A stretch of 64,000 nucleotides of DNA, from the NCBI RefSeq assembly GCF_024721155.1, contig NZ_JAHVAP010000009.1, forward strand, positions 62,001 to 126,000, written 5' to 3'. Position numbers and translations under genes: made by a program. Under the pieces are notes generated by a model. That model did not search any database. It was not told the DNA's origin and worked only from the letters and a program-made list of their open reading frames with translations. Source of the DNA: Mucilaginibacter phenanthrenivorans (GTDB taxonomy: Bacteria > Bacteroidota > Bacteroidia > Sphingobacteriales > Sphingobacteriaceae). Below are positions 25,891 through 34,985 of the stretch, piece after piece. Numbering within the stretch: the first letter of the stretch is position 1; each line of letters starts with the position of its first letter.

Positions 25891-27234
25891 CTATAAATTT
25901 GGATAACGCTTATGAATGATCAATTGTGATTTTTCGGGAAGCTGATTGATCATTACCGGTGTATCCTGCGGGCGGGTTTGTTTTTGGTTAATATCACCAA
26001 GTAAGCTCCATTTACGGGTCATCTCCTTCGGCTCAGTTGCATGCAGATCGTACCGTGTAAAATCAATTACTTTTTCAGGCGAGTTGGTTTTCCAGTTCTT
26101 CAATAAAGCTAAACGGAAATCCTTGTTCATAAACCAGCGGATCTGTTTATCAGCATCCGATCCGCCTATGCCTGATCCTTTTTCTACAAAACGATAATTG
26201 AAACTGTTACTTTTATAATGTGCGCGCCAAAGTAAGCCAAACTCGCCTTGAGTAATCAGTTTTGTATCGGGCCAGCGTTTTTTTATTGCAGCCAGCCAGT
26301 CGTGTAATGATTTTACATCTATGGGTAAAGAGAGCTCCCAGCAATTGGTAACCCATGCAAATCCGTTTAATTTATATCCTTCGTCGAAATGAATTGCGGT
26401 GGAGTGCATCATCTCCATCAAGCCGGTATCAGCGCCATAACGATCGACGGTTTCAATAGGGCCAACGCCCATTCTGCTGTTGAAATGATCCTGGAAGCCT
26501 CTTCTTCTGCCGGCTAAAAAATCAACTGTCCAGCCGTCGAGGTTAACACAGTCAATAAAATCAGCCTTGTTTTGTGCGGGTTTGCAAAAATGTTCTTTGG
26601 ATGTATAGTAAGGATAGGATACTGATCCGTCGCCATCCTGGTTATCAATACTGAACTGGCTCCAGATGTTGGCCTGGCAAACATGAATGCCCTCCTTTTC
26701 AGCCAGATATTGTTGATTTTTTGCTGATAGGAATCCTGCAACAATGCTCAACGGGCGGTACCCATGACCAACCATTTTGCTTACCAATATCAAAGCATCA
26801 TGCAAATCTTTGTTTACCTGTTCGGTAGTATTGTAGGCATTGGCAAAATATGCCCCGGGGATAAAGGTTACCTCATCGCCATATTGGTAATGGTATTTTA
26901 CAACCAGCCGACGGATCTCACGGTAATTGTATGTGGTGTCATTCAATGCCAGCCAGCTTAACGACCAGGTGATCCTTGCTCCGGGAAAACCGTCAGTTAC
27001 CGCCTTTCTAAAAGCTATTAATTTTTCCGGTGTATGGAGTGCGCGTTCATCTTCGCCTTTGTTAACATCGCGTGATACTTCGATCTGGTTTACGCGGATA
27101 ACCGAGTTAAACGTAAGAAAGCGGTGCCCCATCAGCTCTTTCGGCACCTTGTTGGTGCTCTGCGCATTGGTAGACAGGCAGGACAGTGAGAGCAACGAAA
27201 GTAAGATGGTATTGCGGAACGTTTTTCTTAACAT
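25891..27234 (-). CDS. Secreted protein of the DUF3863-like family
   Basis: 447 residues with signal peptide (LLSLLSLSCLSTNAQS). From memory it matches the uncharacterised Bacteroidota family called DUF3863, often found in polysaccharide loci: HRFLTFNSVIRVNQIEV near the N-terminus, ITWSLSWLAL, YGDEVTFIPGAYFANAYNT, GYRPLSIVAGFLSAKNQQYLAEKEGIHV, WTVDFLAGRR and FAWVTNCWELSLP. The succession of short strands and helices with Asp/His/Trp at strand ends suggests a TIM-like or NodB-like barrel, but I cannot name catalytic residues. It follows the GH-A-like gene by 120 bp, a gap that holds element B. A carbohydrate-active role is inferred from the locus. Confidence 0.8.
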   Translation of the reverse strand: MLRKTFRNTILLSLLSLSCLSTNAQSTNKVPKELMGHRFLTFNSVIRVNQIEVSRDVNKGEDERALHTPEKLIAFRKAVTDGFPGARITWSLSWLALNDTTYNYREIRRLVVKYHYQYGDEVTFIPGAYFANAYNTTEQVNKDLHDALILVSKMVGHGYRPLSIVAGFLSAKNQQYLAEKEGIHVCQANIWSQFSIDNQDGDGSVSYPYYTSKEHFCKPAQNKADFIDCVNLDGWTVDFLAGRRRGFQDHFNSRMGVGPIETVDRYGADTGLMEMMHSTAIHFDEGYKLNGFAWVTNCWELSLPIDVKSLHDWLAAIKKRWPDTKLITQGEFGLLWRAHYKSNSFNYRFVEKGSGIGGSDADKQIRWFMNKDFRLALLKNWKTNSPEKVIDFTRYDLHATEPKEMTRKWSLLGDINQKQTRPQDTPVMINQLPEKSQLIIHKRYPNL

Positions 27235-27290
27235 TGGATCGTTGTTATTTGTGCTTTAACTGGTTAAATTGACTACTGCGGTAGCCGGGC

Positions 27291-27336
27291 GTTAAAACTA
27301 AATAACAAATTACACGGCACCATCCTTTACCGTCTG
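27291..27336 (-). promoter_or_regulatory. Repeated upstream element, copy B
   Basis: On the minus strand the core CAGACGGTAAAGG (27336-27324) is followed by the same 17-mer TGTTATTTAGTTTTAAC (27307-27291) with the same spacing as copy A. It lies 57-102 bp upstream of the DUF3863-like gene, inside the apparent susCD operon, so it may be an internal promoter. Confidence 0.6.
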
Positions 27337-27354
27337 ATACCTTGTAATCGAATT

Positions 27355-28818
27355 TCAATTCATCTTTATTAACGTAACAGCGAAAGGCTTCATCTCTATT
27401 GTATCGTCGCTTATTGTTACTTCAACAGGAAAATTATCGCCGGAAACAGAATCAACCGTAGTTATTTTTGCACCCTTAAAATCAGCCGATAATTTTATCG
27501 TAGTACTTTTGTTCCGCTTGTTCAGCAGCAATACAAGTTTGTGTCCATTGTCATCAAAACCCTGTGCGAGGATATCGTCACCGCTGTTATTTTCCAGGCC
27601 TGTGTTTACAAGCTTGCTTCCTTTGTGGATGTTATCCTTAATCAACTTTAAAACCCAAAAACGCGGATTAGGCTTATTGTTAAGGTGGTTAACCATGGTT
27701 ACATCGGGGAACTGTGTGGGAAAACCCACCAATTGGGATTCGCCGATAACGTCTATCCCAAGCTTTGTAAGTTCAATAAAAAAGTAGGCATAAGTACTGG
27801 CCGAGAGATTAAAATAAACCGGCGGAATAGGCTGGTTCCGCATTTCATCGTTTACAAAAGTGCCCAATTCGTCAATATCAGTTTTAGTATCGGGCGATAA
27901 TCGCTTCCTGATACTTTCAACATAAGTTACTGTGTTGATGAAGTTTTCTGCCTTATCAAAAACCGCATACTCATAGTCGTCAAACTTCTGTTTTGAATTG
28001 GCGCTGGCATAGCAATGGTAGGAGATCATATCAACAGGGATGCCCGATTTGTGATTTTTTGGATTTAAAAAGTATTCAAACCATTCCGGTTTTTCATAAG
28101 CCAGCGCAAGCCCAACAAATTTGGCTTTGGGCAATACTGTTCTTATTGCGGTCACCAGGGCATCATAGATCCGGGTATAAGTTTGGGGCGACATTTTATG
28201 TTCCAAATCCGGCTCGTTCAGTACCTCCCAGTAAGGAATTTCATAGTGATAGCCTGATTTATGGTATTTTCCCAACTCATCGGTAAAGCCGCCTTTGGTA
28301 TACCAACTGATGAGCCTTACATAATAACCCGTTAGTTCTTTTAAGGTAGAGTCGCGCAGCTCGGTACCGCCGCCGTAGCCCCAACCCACCTGGTTCGGGT
28401 CGTCGGGATAGGTAACCGGTTTCTCAGTCTTGAACATCCATTGCGGGATAGTGCTGAAATTCATGATTACCGAATGGCCTTTTGTAGCCTCCAGGAAGTC
28501 TATGGTCATGGGGTCGATCAGCGAGAAATCCCAATGTGTTTCCTTTCCCGGTGCCTCCAATTCAGCCACAGCTAATTTGGGGTAAGGGAACCATGGAACG
28601 TATCTCACAAAATCAGCATTCAGATCTTTCAAGGCATTGAAAGAGTTGTCATGCATCGGCGCTCCGCGGCGCAGCATCGGGTTGCCAACAACCTGCAAGG
28701 TTGGTGTTGATTTTGAAGTCATCGCCGTTTCGGTCCAGTTGACCTTTAGCTGTAAAGGCTGGGCCTTGCAAATGCCAAGGCAAAAAACAAAAAAGATAAA
28801 ATTTAAACCTTGTTTCAT
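27355..28818 (-). CDS. Secreted clan GH-A-like glycoside hydrolase (GH39-like)
   Basis: 487 residues with a signal peptide (NFIFFVFCLGICKAQ). A (beta/alpha)8 hydrolase is suggested by YWEVLNEPDLEH (the Asn-Glu of the acid/base strand, about residue 205), VDMISYHCYAS, and TDIDELGTFVNDE, where the Glu on a later strand fits the nucleophile. The C-terminal ~90 residues are a beta-sandwich (LVLLLNKRNKSTTIKLS, IEMKPFAVTLIKM) as in GH39, GH51 and GH79 enzymes. I favour GH39-like (xylosidase/iduronidase group) but the family is not certain. It follows SusD by 102 bp and is likely the outward glycosidase of this locus; the substrate is unknown. Confidence 0.8.
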   Translation of the reverse strand: MKQGLNFIFFVFCLGICKAQPLQLKVNWTETAMTSKSTPTLQVVGNPMLRRGAPMHDNSFNALKDLNADFVRYVPWFPYPKLAVAELEAPGKETHWDFSLIDPMTIDFLEATKGHSVIMNFSTIPQWMFKTEKPVTYPDDPNQVGWGYGGGTELRDSTLKELTGYYVRLISWYTKGGFTDELGKYHKSGYHYEIPYWEVLNEPDLEHKMSPQTYTRIYDALVTAIRTVLPKAKFVGLALAYEKPEWFEYFLNPKNHKSGIPVDMISYHCYASANSKQKFDDYEYAVFDKAENFINTVTYVESIRKRLSPDTKTDIDELGTFVNDEMRNQPIPPVYFNLSASTYAYFFIELTKLGIDVIGESQLVGFPTQFPDVTMVNHLNNKPNPRFWVLKLIKDNIHKGSKLVNTGLENNSGDDILAQGFDDNGHKLVLLLNKRNKSTTIKLSADFKGAKITTVDSVSGDNFPVEVTISDDTIEMKPFAVTLIKMN

Positions 28819-28920
28819 TTTGTATCTCCCTTTCTATCAAAGGTATTAAAAATATAAAAGGCAGAAAGGCACCGGCACTTTACCGGCACCCTTTCTTACC
28901 ATTAACCAATTTAACCCAAA

Positions 28921-30432
28921 TTAGTATCCTGGATTTTGCTTTAAGTTATGATCCAAAAACAGTTGCCTGTCCGGGATCGGGTAAAGCGCCTCGTATCCGT
29001 CAAATTTATAATCGCTCGGAGCAAAGGGAACCCCACCCCTATCCACGGTCGGATTGGCTTTTTCGTCCTGTCCGTGTGCATTAAGCAGGGCCGTCATCTG
29101 TTCGTTTGTAAGGGCGCGCTTCAAATCAAACCAGCGGTCGTTTTCAAAAGCAAGTTCAACACGGCGTTCATGCCTTATAGCGCTTCGGAACGAGTCCTGG
29201 TTAAGGCCGCTCAAAGCTGCAAGACCCGCTCTCGTCCTAACCTGGTTAATATATTGGTAGGCATTGCCCGGGCCCGATTGCTCGTTAATCGCCTCGGCAA
29301 GCATCAATAACACGTCTGAATATCTTAAAACCGGCCAATCGTCATCAGTACGTCCATCTATAGTATGCGGGTGATTGTATTTATTAACAAAGGGAATAGC
29401 CACAAATACACCGGCAGAATTTGTATAGCCTGTTTTTAATGACACGGCTTTGCGTTTATCATTTGGTTCAAACTCGTTTATGATATTCCTGGTAGGGATG
29501 TTCCAACCCTGCGGACGGCTTGTACTGAAACCGGTAACTGCGCCTTCCGATCCCCTTGGGGCAAAAACATCGATGAAGTCGCTCCACTCACCAAGGTTAT
29601 TACCGCCCTGGTACTGAACTTCAAACACCGACTCGCTGTTGTTTTTGTTATTGGTATCAAATACTTCGTTATAATCAGCCACAAGCGAATAGCCTAATGA
29701 CAATACTTGTGTTAAAGTGCTTTGTGCATTTGGAAAGTCCTTTTTAGTTAAATAAACCTTACCCAACAGCCCAAGCGCTGACCCTTTTGAAGCACGACCA
29801 ATATCCGCGGCGGCATAATCGCTCTTTTTAGGGAGTTTGGTGGCGGCGTCTGTAAGATCGGCAATTATCTGGGTGTATACTGCATCTTCTGTAGCCCTTG
29901 TAGTTGCAAATGCGTCAGACGATGTAGCTAATGGCTTGGTGATTAAAACCACCGGGCCAAAGTAACGCACCAGGTTAAAGTAGTAGTAAGCCCGCATAAA
30001 CTCAAGCTCGCCTATATATTGGTTTTTCTTCGCATCGGCAATGCCGGCAACACCGCCAATCTTTGAAAGTGCAAAATTGATGTTGTAAAGTGCATTATAG
30101 CTTTGCGCATACATGTCGGCAATGTTGGCATTCGTGGCTGTCACGTTCCAAAACTCAAATGCTTCTATCCTGTCTGTTTGTCCCCTGTCCGAAGGGTTTA
30201 ACTGAACGGTAGTATTGTCTGATGACATTTCCGCAAAGATCCATTGGCTGTTTACATGGTCTTGTAACGAGCTGTAAGCGCCGTTAACAGCCTGCTGGAT
30301 CTGGGCTTCATTTTGATAAAACTTGTCTGCCGTTTTTTTAGTTGGATCGGACAGATCAAGGAATGATTTTTTGCAGGAGCTTACTGCAAGAAAGCACAAT
30401 ATGAGATATGATATTTTATGTAGATTCTTCAT
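28921..30432 (-). CDS. SusD/RagB family outer-membrane glycan-binding lipoprotein
   Basis: 503 residues. Lipoprotein signal with lipobox VSSC, then KKSFLDLSDP, a common SusD opening. Family marks are AYSSLQDHVN, YNALYNINFALSKIGG, GELEFMRAYYYFNLVRYFGPVVLI, LRYSDVLLMLAEAINE, RHERRVELAFENDRWFDLKRA and LYPIPDRQLFLDHNLKQNPGY at the end. Expected at the cell surface in complex with the SusC encoded 21 bp upstream. It differs from the other two SusD proteins in the window in length and loops, so the three pairs probably bind different glycans or parts of one. Confidence 0.97.
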   Translation of the reverse strand: MKNLHKISYLILCFLAVSSCKKSFLDLSDPTKKTADKFYQNEAQIQQAVNGAYSSLQDHVNSQWIFAEMSSDNTTVQLNPSDRGQTDRIEAFEFWNVTATNANIADMYAQSYNALYNINFALSKIGGVAGIADAKKNQYIGELEFMRAYYYFNLVRYFGPVVLITKPLATSSDAFATTRATEDAVYTQIIADLTDAATKLPKKSDYAAADIGRASKGSALGLLGKVYLTKKDFPNAQSTLTQVLSLGYSLVADYNEVFDTNNKNNSESVFEVQYQGGNNLGEWSDFIDVFAPRGSEGAVTGFSTSRPQGWNIPTRNIINEFEPNDKRKAVSLKTGYTNSAGVFVAIPFVNKYNHPHTIDGRTDDDWPVLRYSDVLLMLAEAINEQSGPGNAYQYINQVRTRAGLAALSGLNQDSFRSAIRHERRVELAFENDRWFDLKRALTNEQMTALLNAHGQDEKANPTVDRGGVPFAPSDYKFDGYEALYPIPDRQLFLDHNLKQNPGY

Positions 30433-30453
30433 CGTGTAATAATTTAATAATGA

Positions 30454-33400
30454 TTAAAAGTTTACCCTTGTGCCTATTGAAATGGTTCTTGGTACCGGGT
30501 ACGATTCGCCGTCTCTTCCCGGACTAATTACGTCGTTACCGTTGTTGGCACGCGCTGCATTAATTTCGGGGTTATTGCCTGGGTACTTGGTTATCAAAAA
30601 GGCATTATCAACACTGATGAAAACTTTTGCATCAAACACGTTCTTTATTCTTGGGATGTTATAACCCAGCGTAATATTTTTTATCCAGGTATAAGTACCG
30701 TCATATACATAACGTGAGTTGGCTTCCCTTGTAAAATAGTAGGTGTTTGATCCCGGCCATTTGCCCGCTCCCGGATTCGCTGCAGATCTCCACCGGTTTT
30801 GAACATCCGAAAGCACATTGAAAACACCATCAATATTTGCCAGGTTCATTTCAACTGCACGGTAAATTTGAGCGCCATACGAGCCATTCAGCAGCATGGT
30901 TAAATCAAAGCGTTTGTAGCCTACATTCCAGTTCCAACCCCAGGTAAATTTAGGGTTGGGATTACCTATAACTACCATATCCTGGGTATCGTAAGAGATT
31001 TGGCCATCACCGTTACCATCTAGGTATTGGTAAGTACCAGGAATGTTATTAACGTTATGCGGAGTAGCATTTATCTGCGCCTGGTTTTGGTAGATGCCTA
31101 ATACCTTGTAGCCATAAAACATCCCGATAGGCTGCCCTACCTGGCTGATGTTGTAACCATCGTAAAACGCACCTGTCAGCAATGAATTCCTGTCGCCATC
31201 AATAGACAAGATCTTATTCCTGTTAAAGGATATATTGGCGCCTGTATTAATCGTAAAGTCGCCGAATTTATCACGATAATTAACACCCATCTCAATACCC
31301 TTATTTTCCAGCTTGCCAATATTGGTGATGATATTGCTAAAGCCCGCCACTGCCGGAACTTCAACATTCAGCAGCATATTAGTGGTTAATTTGCGGTAAT
31401 ACTCACCGGTAAAGGTGATCTTTCCGTTCAATACGCTAAGGTCTGCACCGATGTCAAGTTGCCTTGATTCTTCCCAGCCTAAATTTACGTTTGGAAATGA
31501 ACCCACGGTAGCACCCGGCACAACGGCGTTGCCTAACACGTAGTTACTGGAGTTGATATTTGCCTGCGATGTATAATTACCAATATTGTTGTTACCGGTA
31601 ACACCATAACTGGCCCTCAACTTCAAATCATCAAGCCAGGTAAATTTTGGAAAGAAGCTCTCTTGTGATAAACGCCAGCCAATGGATGCCGATGGGAAGT
31701 TACCCCAGCGATTGTTGCTCCCGAACCGTGAACTAGCCTCGCGGTTGAATGCTGCAGTAAACAGGTACTTGTCTTTATAGGAGTAGTTAACTCTTGATAA
31801 AAAGCTTTCGATAGTAAAGGCCGCCATGCCCGAGCTGCCGTCGCGCTGGTTTGCTGCCGAAACGTATTCCACAAGGTCATCAGGAAATTGAGTGCCTGAT
31901 GCGTTGCCCGTATTAACCGTATTTTTCTGAAAGATATGCCCAACCGTTACTTCAAGCTTGTGATCCTTAAACTTTGGCGAATAGGTCAACAAGTTATCCA
32001 TGCCATAGTTCATGTAATTGTAGAATGCCTCGTTGGCGCTTGCCAGGCGGGGCGGCGCACTATTGAAACCGGCAACGTCGGATGGCGTGAAGTCGTGGTT
32101 CCTGTCGTCATCAAGCGCACCGTGAACGTTGGTGCGGAATGACAAATTCTTTATCGGCTTAATTTCAAAATAAGCGTTGGCGGTTACATTACTGGTATAT
32201 TGCTTATGCAATTCCTCGTTAAGACGCTGCACCGGGTTAGGGAATCCGAAGATATTATCATGCCCACCAATGTAGTTGTTGTATGAACCATCGGCATTGT
32301 AAATTGGTTCCCTTGGATCCATTAACAGGGCCTGGTCAACAATGTTATTACCGAAGCCACCGGCAACGGCATCGCTGTTTTTGGCCCAGGTATATGCTCC
32401 TGATAAATGCAGGCCAAAGTTCATATAGTTAGTCGGTCTGCCATCAAGGTTGGCACGCGCCGTAACGCGATTGAAGCCTGTATTAATTAAAGACCCCTGC
32501 TGATCAAGATACCCTACTGAAATGTATGAACTTGACTTTTCAGAACCATTCATCAATGATACATTGTAGTCGCTGAACGGAGCATTTTGATGCAGGATAG
32601 CCTTATACCAATCGGTCGAAACCTTATTTTGTTCCGGGTACCTGAAATCAGCCGGAATATCAGCCGGAACAGGTTCCCGGTTATTGAAGTACCTGATCTT
32701 ATCAGAATAAACATCATTTTCAAATTGGGCAAATTGCTCGCCGTTCATCATCTTAACCCGGCGCGAATCTGGCACGTTTGCAAAACCATTGTTAGTACTC
32801 ACCGTTAATTTGTATCCGTCTTTCTTACCACTCTTAGTCGTGATCAGCACAACGCCATTTGCGCCGCGCGAACCGTAAACTGATGTAGATGCCGCGTCCT
32901 TCAAAATGGTAATGCTTTCAATATCGTTAGAGTTTAAAGCGGTACCTACACTGGTACCTACCGGGAAACCATCAACTACGTAAAGTGGATCGCTGGTTGC
33001 GCCTAACGAGCTGTTGCCGCGGATTTCCACCTGCAACTCCTGCCCCGGCTGGCCAGTAGTTTGCTTTGCAACAACACCCGGCGCCTGTCCTGCCAATAAA
33101 CGCCCCACGTTTGATGCCGGAATCCCCTGCGATTTGGAAAGGTCGACCTGCGAAACTGCCGCAGTAATATCTGCTTTCCGCTGCGAACCGTAAGCAAGTA
33201 CCACAACTTCCTTGAGCCCCTGCGATGCAGCTGAAAGGCGCATATTTACAGTCGCATTAGCCCCAGTTACTACCTGGTTAGGCTTATAACCAATGTACTT
33301 AAAAACAAGAGTTGAGCCTGAAGTTGCCGTGAGCGTGAAGTGGCCCTTGATGTCGGTTTGAGCGCCGTTGGTAGTACCCTTAACAGATACCGAAACACCC

Positions 33401-33546
33401 ACCAGTGTTTCTGAGGTAACCGAGTCAGTCACCGTACCTGTATAGGTTAGCTGGGTTTGTGAGAACGATGGGAAGGCAAACAAAAGGAATAACATTAATA
33501 ATCCTCCGTACTTCCATGTTTTAAAGAGTAAAAGTTTTCTTTTCAT
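30454..33546 (-). CDS. SusC/RagA TonB-linked outer-membrane transporter
   Basis: 1030 residues: signal peptide (LLMLFLLFAFPSFSQ), CarboxypepD_reg-like domain (YTGTVTDSVTSETLVGVSVSV), TonB-box-like LKEVVVLAYGSQRKAD, plug (VEIRGNSSLGATSDPLYVVDGF, TSVYGSRGANGVVLITTKSG) and barrel ending PRTISIGTRVNF. No STN domain, so no direct FecR signalling is expected; the divergent AraC regulator at 34062 is the more likely control. It heads the run SusC, SusD, GH-A-like hydrolase, DUF3863-like protein. A large 515-bp intergenic region upstream separates it from the AraC gene. Confidence 0.97.
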   Translation of the reverse strand: MKRKLLLFKTWKYGGLLMLFLLFAFPSFSQTQLTYTGTVTDSVTSETLVGVSVSVKGTTNGAQTDIKGHFTLTATSGSTLVFKYIGYKPNQVVTGANATVNMRLSAASQGLKEVVVLAYGSQRKADITAAVSQVDLSKSQGIPASNVGRLLAGQAPGVVAKQTTGQPGQELQVEIRGNSSLGATSDPLYVVDGFPVGTSVGTALNSNDIESITILKDAASTSVYGSRGANGVVLITTKSGKKDGYKLTVSTNNGFANVPDSRRVKMMNGEQFAQFENDVYSDKIRYFNNREPVPADIPADFRYPEQNKVSTDWYKAILHQNAPFSDYNVSLMNGSEKSSSYISVGYLDQQGSLINTGFNRVTARANLDGRPTNYMNFGLHLSGAYTWAKNSDAVAGGFGNNIVDQALLMDPREPIYNADGSYNNYIGGHDNIFGFPNPVQRLNEELHKQYTSNVTANAYFEIKPIKNLSFRTNVHGALDDDRNHDFTPSDVAGFNSAPPRLASANEAFYNYMNYGMDNLLTYSPKFKDHKLEVTVGHIFQKNTVNTGNASGTQFPDDLVEYVSAANQRDGSSGMAAFTIESFLSRVNYSYKDKYLFTAAFNREASSRFGSNNRWGNFPSASIGWRLSQESFFPKFTWLDDLKLRASYGVTGNNNIGNYTSQANINSSNYVLGNAVVPGATVGSFPNVNLGWEESRQLDIGADLSVLNGKITFTGEYYRKLTTNMLLNVEVPAVAGFSNIITNIGKLENKGIEMGVNYRDKFGDFTINTGANISFNRNKILSIDGDRNSLLTGAFYDGYNISQVGQPIGMFYGYKVLGIYQNQAQINATPHNVNNIPGTYQYLDGNGDGQISYDTQDMVVIGNPNPKFTWGWNWNVGYKRFDLTMLLNGSYGAQIYRAVEMNLANIDGVFNVLSDVQNRWRSAANPGAGKWPGSNTYYFTREANSRYVYDGTYTWIKNITLGYNIPRIKNVFDAKVFISVDNAFLITKYPGNNPEINAARANNGNDVISPGRDGESYPVPRTISIGTRVNF

Positions 33547-34061
33547 AAAATTGAGCTTGGTTTAAAATTTATTTATTGATAGTTGGCTGCACTGTTCAAG
33601 CTATTTACACACCCGTTTTTCAAGGCATTTTCATATATGTAAACAGCTATTTTATATAGTAAATAACCACAGCCCGAAGGGATTATGGTTATTGGTTTTT
33701 AATTGACATTTCAAAAGTATTTGGAAGAGGGAGGGCAAAAAATAGACTATTTGACAATTGAATTGTAGTTTTTGGCTTAGTGTAAATAACTGTTAAACAA
33801 ATGACTAAGACATGGAAAAACCCTCATTACAGCTACAAAATGAAGCTAATTACACTAAAACCGGTAAGCGGCACATGGGACCGATTTATAGTTTATTTCA
33901 AACTTTAAGCACAAAACCTGTGTTTGTATTTTTTGGCAATTAGTTTGCCTTTTTTGATATACCTGCTTAGTTGCGCGAAAATGTTGATATTTTTAAGCTG
34001 TTATGAACCGGCGATACCTTTGAGCCATTATTTATCGGATATTGATTAACTGATTACAGAC
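33547..34061. other. Divergent intergenic region between susC and AraC gene
   Basis: 515 bp without a gene, AT-rich. It holds the AraC-gene promoter element at 34015-34022. A small hairpin GGCAA / TTGCC followed by six T (33935-33955) faces the AraC gene but is weak. I see no copy of elements A/B and no clear direct repeat. Confidence 0.6.
34015..34022 (+). promoter_or_regulatory. Bacteroidota-type -7 element (TACCTTTG)
   Basis: TACCTTTG fits the TAnnTTTG consensus of the primary sigma factor of Bacteroidota and lies 40 bp upstream of the AraC gene start. The -33 region is only TTTT-like at about 20 bp upstream, so the match is half. Confidence 0.5.
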
Positions 34062-34973
34062 ATGGTCAACTATTATAAATATTTACCTGTTAGCCAGGAT
34101 GACGAAAGTTGGGGACTATATGTTTTAAATACGGGCTGTACCCATATTGAAGCGTGTGGCTCATACCCTTCAAAAACACACCCGTCGCACCATAATTTTA
34201 ACTGGAATACCGGCCGCGTTTTAGACGAATATCAAATTATATATATAACAAATGGGAAGGGGTATTTCGAGTCGGATAGCTGCAAAATGAAGGAGGTAAC
34301 AGCTGGTACTATTATCCTGCTTTTTCCAGGCGAAAGGCATCGCTATAAACCTGCCGATGAAACCGGCTGGGACGAATTTTGGATAGGGATAAAGGGTAAC
34401 ATTATGGATAATTTAGTACAGAGGAACTTTTTCAGTCCCGAAGACCCTTGCTTGTATGTAGGGTTTAACGAGACCGTATTCAACCTCTTTACTAATATTA
34501 TAGAAAAGACCAAGCTCGAGAACACAGGCTATCAGCCCCTCATCTCGGGAGCTGCACTGCATTTAATGGGGAACTTTCACGCTATTATTAAACAAAACTC
34601 AATTGAATGCGAGGAAAAGGACGTGATTGTTAGTAAGGCCCGGCTGCTGTTCAGGTCAAACATCGCTGAAGATTTTTCGCCGGAAAAGGCAGCGGAGGAG
34701 CTAAAGGTTGGCTATTCGTGGTTCAGGAAGATCTTTAAGAGTCATACTGGTTTATCGCCGGGACAGTATTATATCCAGCTAAAAATAGAAGCCGCCAAGG
34801 ATCTTTTGAATGATCCTAATATCTCCATTAAGACTATAGCATATAATTTAAGGTTCGAATCGTACTTCTATTTCTCCAAATTATTCAAGGAAAAAACCGG
34901 TTTAACGCCCAGTGATTATCGGAAAAGAGCTATCATATCGGGGATCATCCCCAATAATACAGTTACTATATAA
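34062..34973 (+). CDS. AraC family transcriptional regulator
   Basis: 303 residues. The N-terminal cupin-like sensing domain has YIITNGKGYFESDS and GTIILLFPGERHRYKP. The C-terminal double helix-turn-helix is at about 195-292: FSPEKAAEELKVGYSWFRKIFKSHTGLSPGQYYIQLKIEAAKDLL and ISIKTIAYNLRFESYFYFSKLFKEKTGLTPSDYR. It probably responds to a sugar and activates its own downstream glycosidase gene (12-bp gap) and the divergent susCD operon. Length and domain order are normal for the family. Confidence 0.95.
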   Translation: MVNYYKYLPVSQDDESWGLYVLNTGCTHIEACGSYPSKTHPSHHNFNWNTGRVLDEYQIIYITNGKGYFESDSCKMKEVTAGTIILLFPGERHRYKPADETGWDEFWIGIKGNIMDNLVQRNFFSPEDPCLYVGFNETVFNLFTNIIEKTKLENTGYQPLISGAALHLMGNFHAIIKQNSIECEEKDVIVSKARLLFRSNIAEDFSPEKAAEELKVGYSWFRKIFKSHTGLSPGQYYIQLKIEAAKDLLNDPNISIKTIAYNLRFESYFYFSKLFKEKTGLTPSDYRKRAIISGIIPNNTVTI

Positions 34974-34985
34974 AAATCAAAATTT

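Noticed and set aside
30454..33546. SusC at 30454-33546 as target of the FecR signal
   Set aside because: It has no STN domain; only the SusC at 19290-22748 has one.
33935..33955. Hairpin GGCAA/TTGCC followed by six T upstream of the AraC gene
   Set aside because: Stem is only 5 bp of moderate GC, and no plus-strand gene precedes it; likely chance in AT-rich DNA.
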